Part shown: piece by piece, positions 62,966 through 64,000 of the stretch
How positions within the stretch are numbered: position 1 is the first letter of the stretch
Layout of the letters: each line of letters opens with the position of its first letter
Assembly (NCBI GenBank): GCA_041912595.1
Contig: JAYRMR010000003.1
Coordinates: forward strand, 79,016 to 143,015
Origin: Roseateles_B sp041912595
Lineage (GTDB): Bacteria > Pseudomonadota > Gammaproteobacteria > Burkholderiales > Burkholderiaceae_C
Length of the DNA: 64,000 bases
Direction of reading: 5' to 3'
Position numbers and translations under genes: made by a program
The notes under the pieces: generated by a model
Databases searched by the model: none
Seen by the model: the letters and a program-made list of their open reading frames with translations, nothing else
What the model was told of the DNA's origin: nothing

Positions 62966-63562
62966 ATGACCATGAAACTCGACACCCTGCAGGCCGCCCT
63001 CGAGAAGGTGCTGGGCGAGCAGATCCTCGACCTCAAGCGCGAATTCGGTGAAATCACCATTCGCGTGGCGCCCGAGCACTACGCCGCGGTCGCCAAGACC
63101 CTGCGTGACCACTCCGAGCTGCGCTTCGAGCAGCTGATCGACCTGTGCGGCGTGGACTACAGCACCTACGGCGAAGGCGCCTACGACGGCCTGCGCTTCG
63201 GCGTGGTGTCGCACCTGCTGTCCGTCGCCAAGAACTGGCGCCTGCGCCTGAAGGTCCTGGCCGCCAACGACGACTTCCCCTGCGTCGCCGCGCTGACCCC
63301 GATCTGGAATTCCGCCAACTGGTTCGAGCGCGAAGCCTTCGACATGTACGGGATCATCTTCGAGGGCCACGAGGACCTGCGCCGCATCCTCACCGACTAC
63401 GGCTTCATCGGCCACCCGATGCGCAAGGACTTCCCGACCACCGGGCACGTCGAGATGCGCTATGACGCCGAGCAGAAGCGCGTCATCTACCAGCCGGTGA
63501 CCATCGAGCCGCGCGAGATCACACCGCGCGTGATCCGTGAAGACAACTACGGCGGGATCTAA
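62966..63562 (+). CDS. nuoC: NADH-quinone oxidoreductase subunit C
   Basis: Peripheral-arm subunit of complex I (30-kDa type), 198 residues. WNSANWFEREAFDMYGIIFEGHEDLRRILTDYGFIGHPMRKDFP is the family signature. It ends five bases before nuoD. ATG 62966 or 62972 may be used. Confidence 0.97.
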   Translation: MTMKLDTLQAALEKVLGEQILDLKREFGEITIRVAPEHYAAVAKTLRDHSELRFEQLIDLCGVDYSTYGEGAYDGLRFGVVSHLLSVAKNWRLRLKVLAANDDFPCVAALTPIWNSANWFEREAFDMYGIIFEGHEDLRRILTDYGFIGHPMRKDFPTTGHVEMRYDAEQKRVIYQPVTIEPREITPRVIREDNYGGI

Positions 63563-63567
63563 TCCAA

Positions 63568-64000
63568 ATGGCCGACATCAAGAACTACACCCTCAACTTC
63601 GGTCCCCAACACCCGGCCGCGCACGGCGTGCTGCGTCTGGTGCTGGAACTCGACGGTGAGGTGATCCAGCGCGCCGATCCGCACATCGGCCTGCTGCACC
63701 GTGCCACCGAGAAGCTGGCCGAGAGCAAGACCTTCATCCAGTCGCTGCCCTACATGGACCGCCTCGACTACGTGTCGATGATGGCCAACGAGCATGCGTA
63801 TTGCCTCGCCATCGAGAAGATGCTGGGCATCGAGGTGCCGGAGCGCGCGCAGTACATCCGCGTGATGTTCGCGGAGCTGACCCGCATCCTGAACCACCTG
63901 CTCTGGCTGGGCTGCCACGGCCTGGACTGCGGTGCGATGAACATCCTCATCTACTGCTTCCGCGAGCGTGAGGACATCTTCGACATGTACGAGGCGGTGT
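63568..64000 (+). CDS. nuoD: NADH-quinone oxidoreductase subunit D (partial)
   Basis: Start of the 49-kDa quinone-binding subunit; the gene runs off the window end after 144 codons. MADIKNYTLNFGPQHPAAHGVLRLVLELDGEVIQRADPHIGLLHRATEKLAE is diagnostic, including GPQHPAAHG and HIGLLHR. Confidence 0.98.
   Translation, partial: MADIKNYTLNFGPQHPAAHGVLRLVLELDGEVIQRADPHIGLLHRATEKLAESKTFIQSLPYMDRLDYVSMMANEHAYCLAIEKMLGIEVPERAQYIRVMFAELTRILNHLLWLGCHGLDCGAMNILIYCFREREDIFDMYEAV

Overview
The window is a chromosomal stretch of a GC-rich betaproteobacterium, most likely Burkholderiales near the Rubrivivax/Leptothrix/Ideonella/Roseateles group. This rests on gene content and order, not on a search: rpsO-pnp-(quinone reductase)-tpiA-secG-tRNA-Leu-nuoABCD, zapA with 6S RNA and an EVE protein, a Bug-type solute receptor, an intracellular PHB depolymerase, a complete isc operon and frequent ATGA/GTGA/TTGA stop-start overlaps. 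No prophage, insertion sequence, rRNA or CRISPR array was seen.

Layout. 0-4.5 kb: a three-gene EmrAB-TolC-type efflux pump. 4.5-6.3 kb: an SPFH / membrane protein / ribbon-helix-helix operon behind a 24-bp palindrome. 6.3-9.5 kb: a long acetyl-CoA hydrolase/transferase homologue diverging from a membrane diguanylate cyclase. 9.5-24 kb: the tRNA-modification/mismatch-repair/cell-wall group (miaA, an rRNA pseudouridine synthase with a very long RGD-rich tail, mutL, then amiC, tsaE, queG), split by dedA and two large exported peptidases (tricorn-like S41 and prolyl-oligopeptidase S9). 24-28 kb: AEC exporter, Bug receptor, xerD, Lrp/AsnC regulator, MarC protein. 28.4-30 kb: a leaderless subtilisin with a small partner gene. 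30-32.4 kb: TRAP transporter membrane subunits without a receptor. 32.5-38.8 kb: small housekeeping genes (TIGR01244, yqeY, rpsU, BaiN-like flavoprotein, degenerate GGDEF protein, EVE, 6S RNA, zapA, ZapB-like, nth).

38.9-42.6 kb: four overlapping genes (ArnT-like transferase, ArnC-like GT2, GtrA, YdjC/ChbG deacetylase) that look like a lipid A hexosamine-modification operon. 42.7-48.9 kb: RsxB-type ferredoxin, PhaZ, aromatic aminotransferase, uvrB, low-molecular-weight phosphatase. 49-55.7 kb: iscR-iscS-iscU-iscA-hscB-hscA-fdx with tsaD attached, preceded by an IscR-like site. 55.7-64 kb: Hsp20, rpsO, pnp, quinone oxidoreductase, tpiA, secG, tRNA-Leu(GAG) and the start of the nuo operon, cut by the window end inside nuoD.

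Main points for follow-up: a recurrent DNA motif (core GCAAGACCTG, ten exact copies, both strands, in different reading frames); the SPFH/RHH operon with its palindrome; the subtilisin/small-protein pair; the candidate lipid A operon; four consecutive perfect hairpins between nuoA and nuoB; and several genes with a -10-like hexamer 6-8 nt before the ATG and no Shine-Dalgarno, suggesting leaderless transcripts. Very long antisense open frames occur throughout and are treated as GC artefacts.
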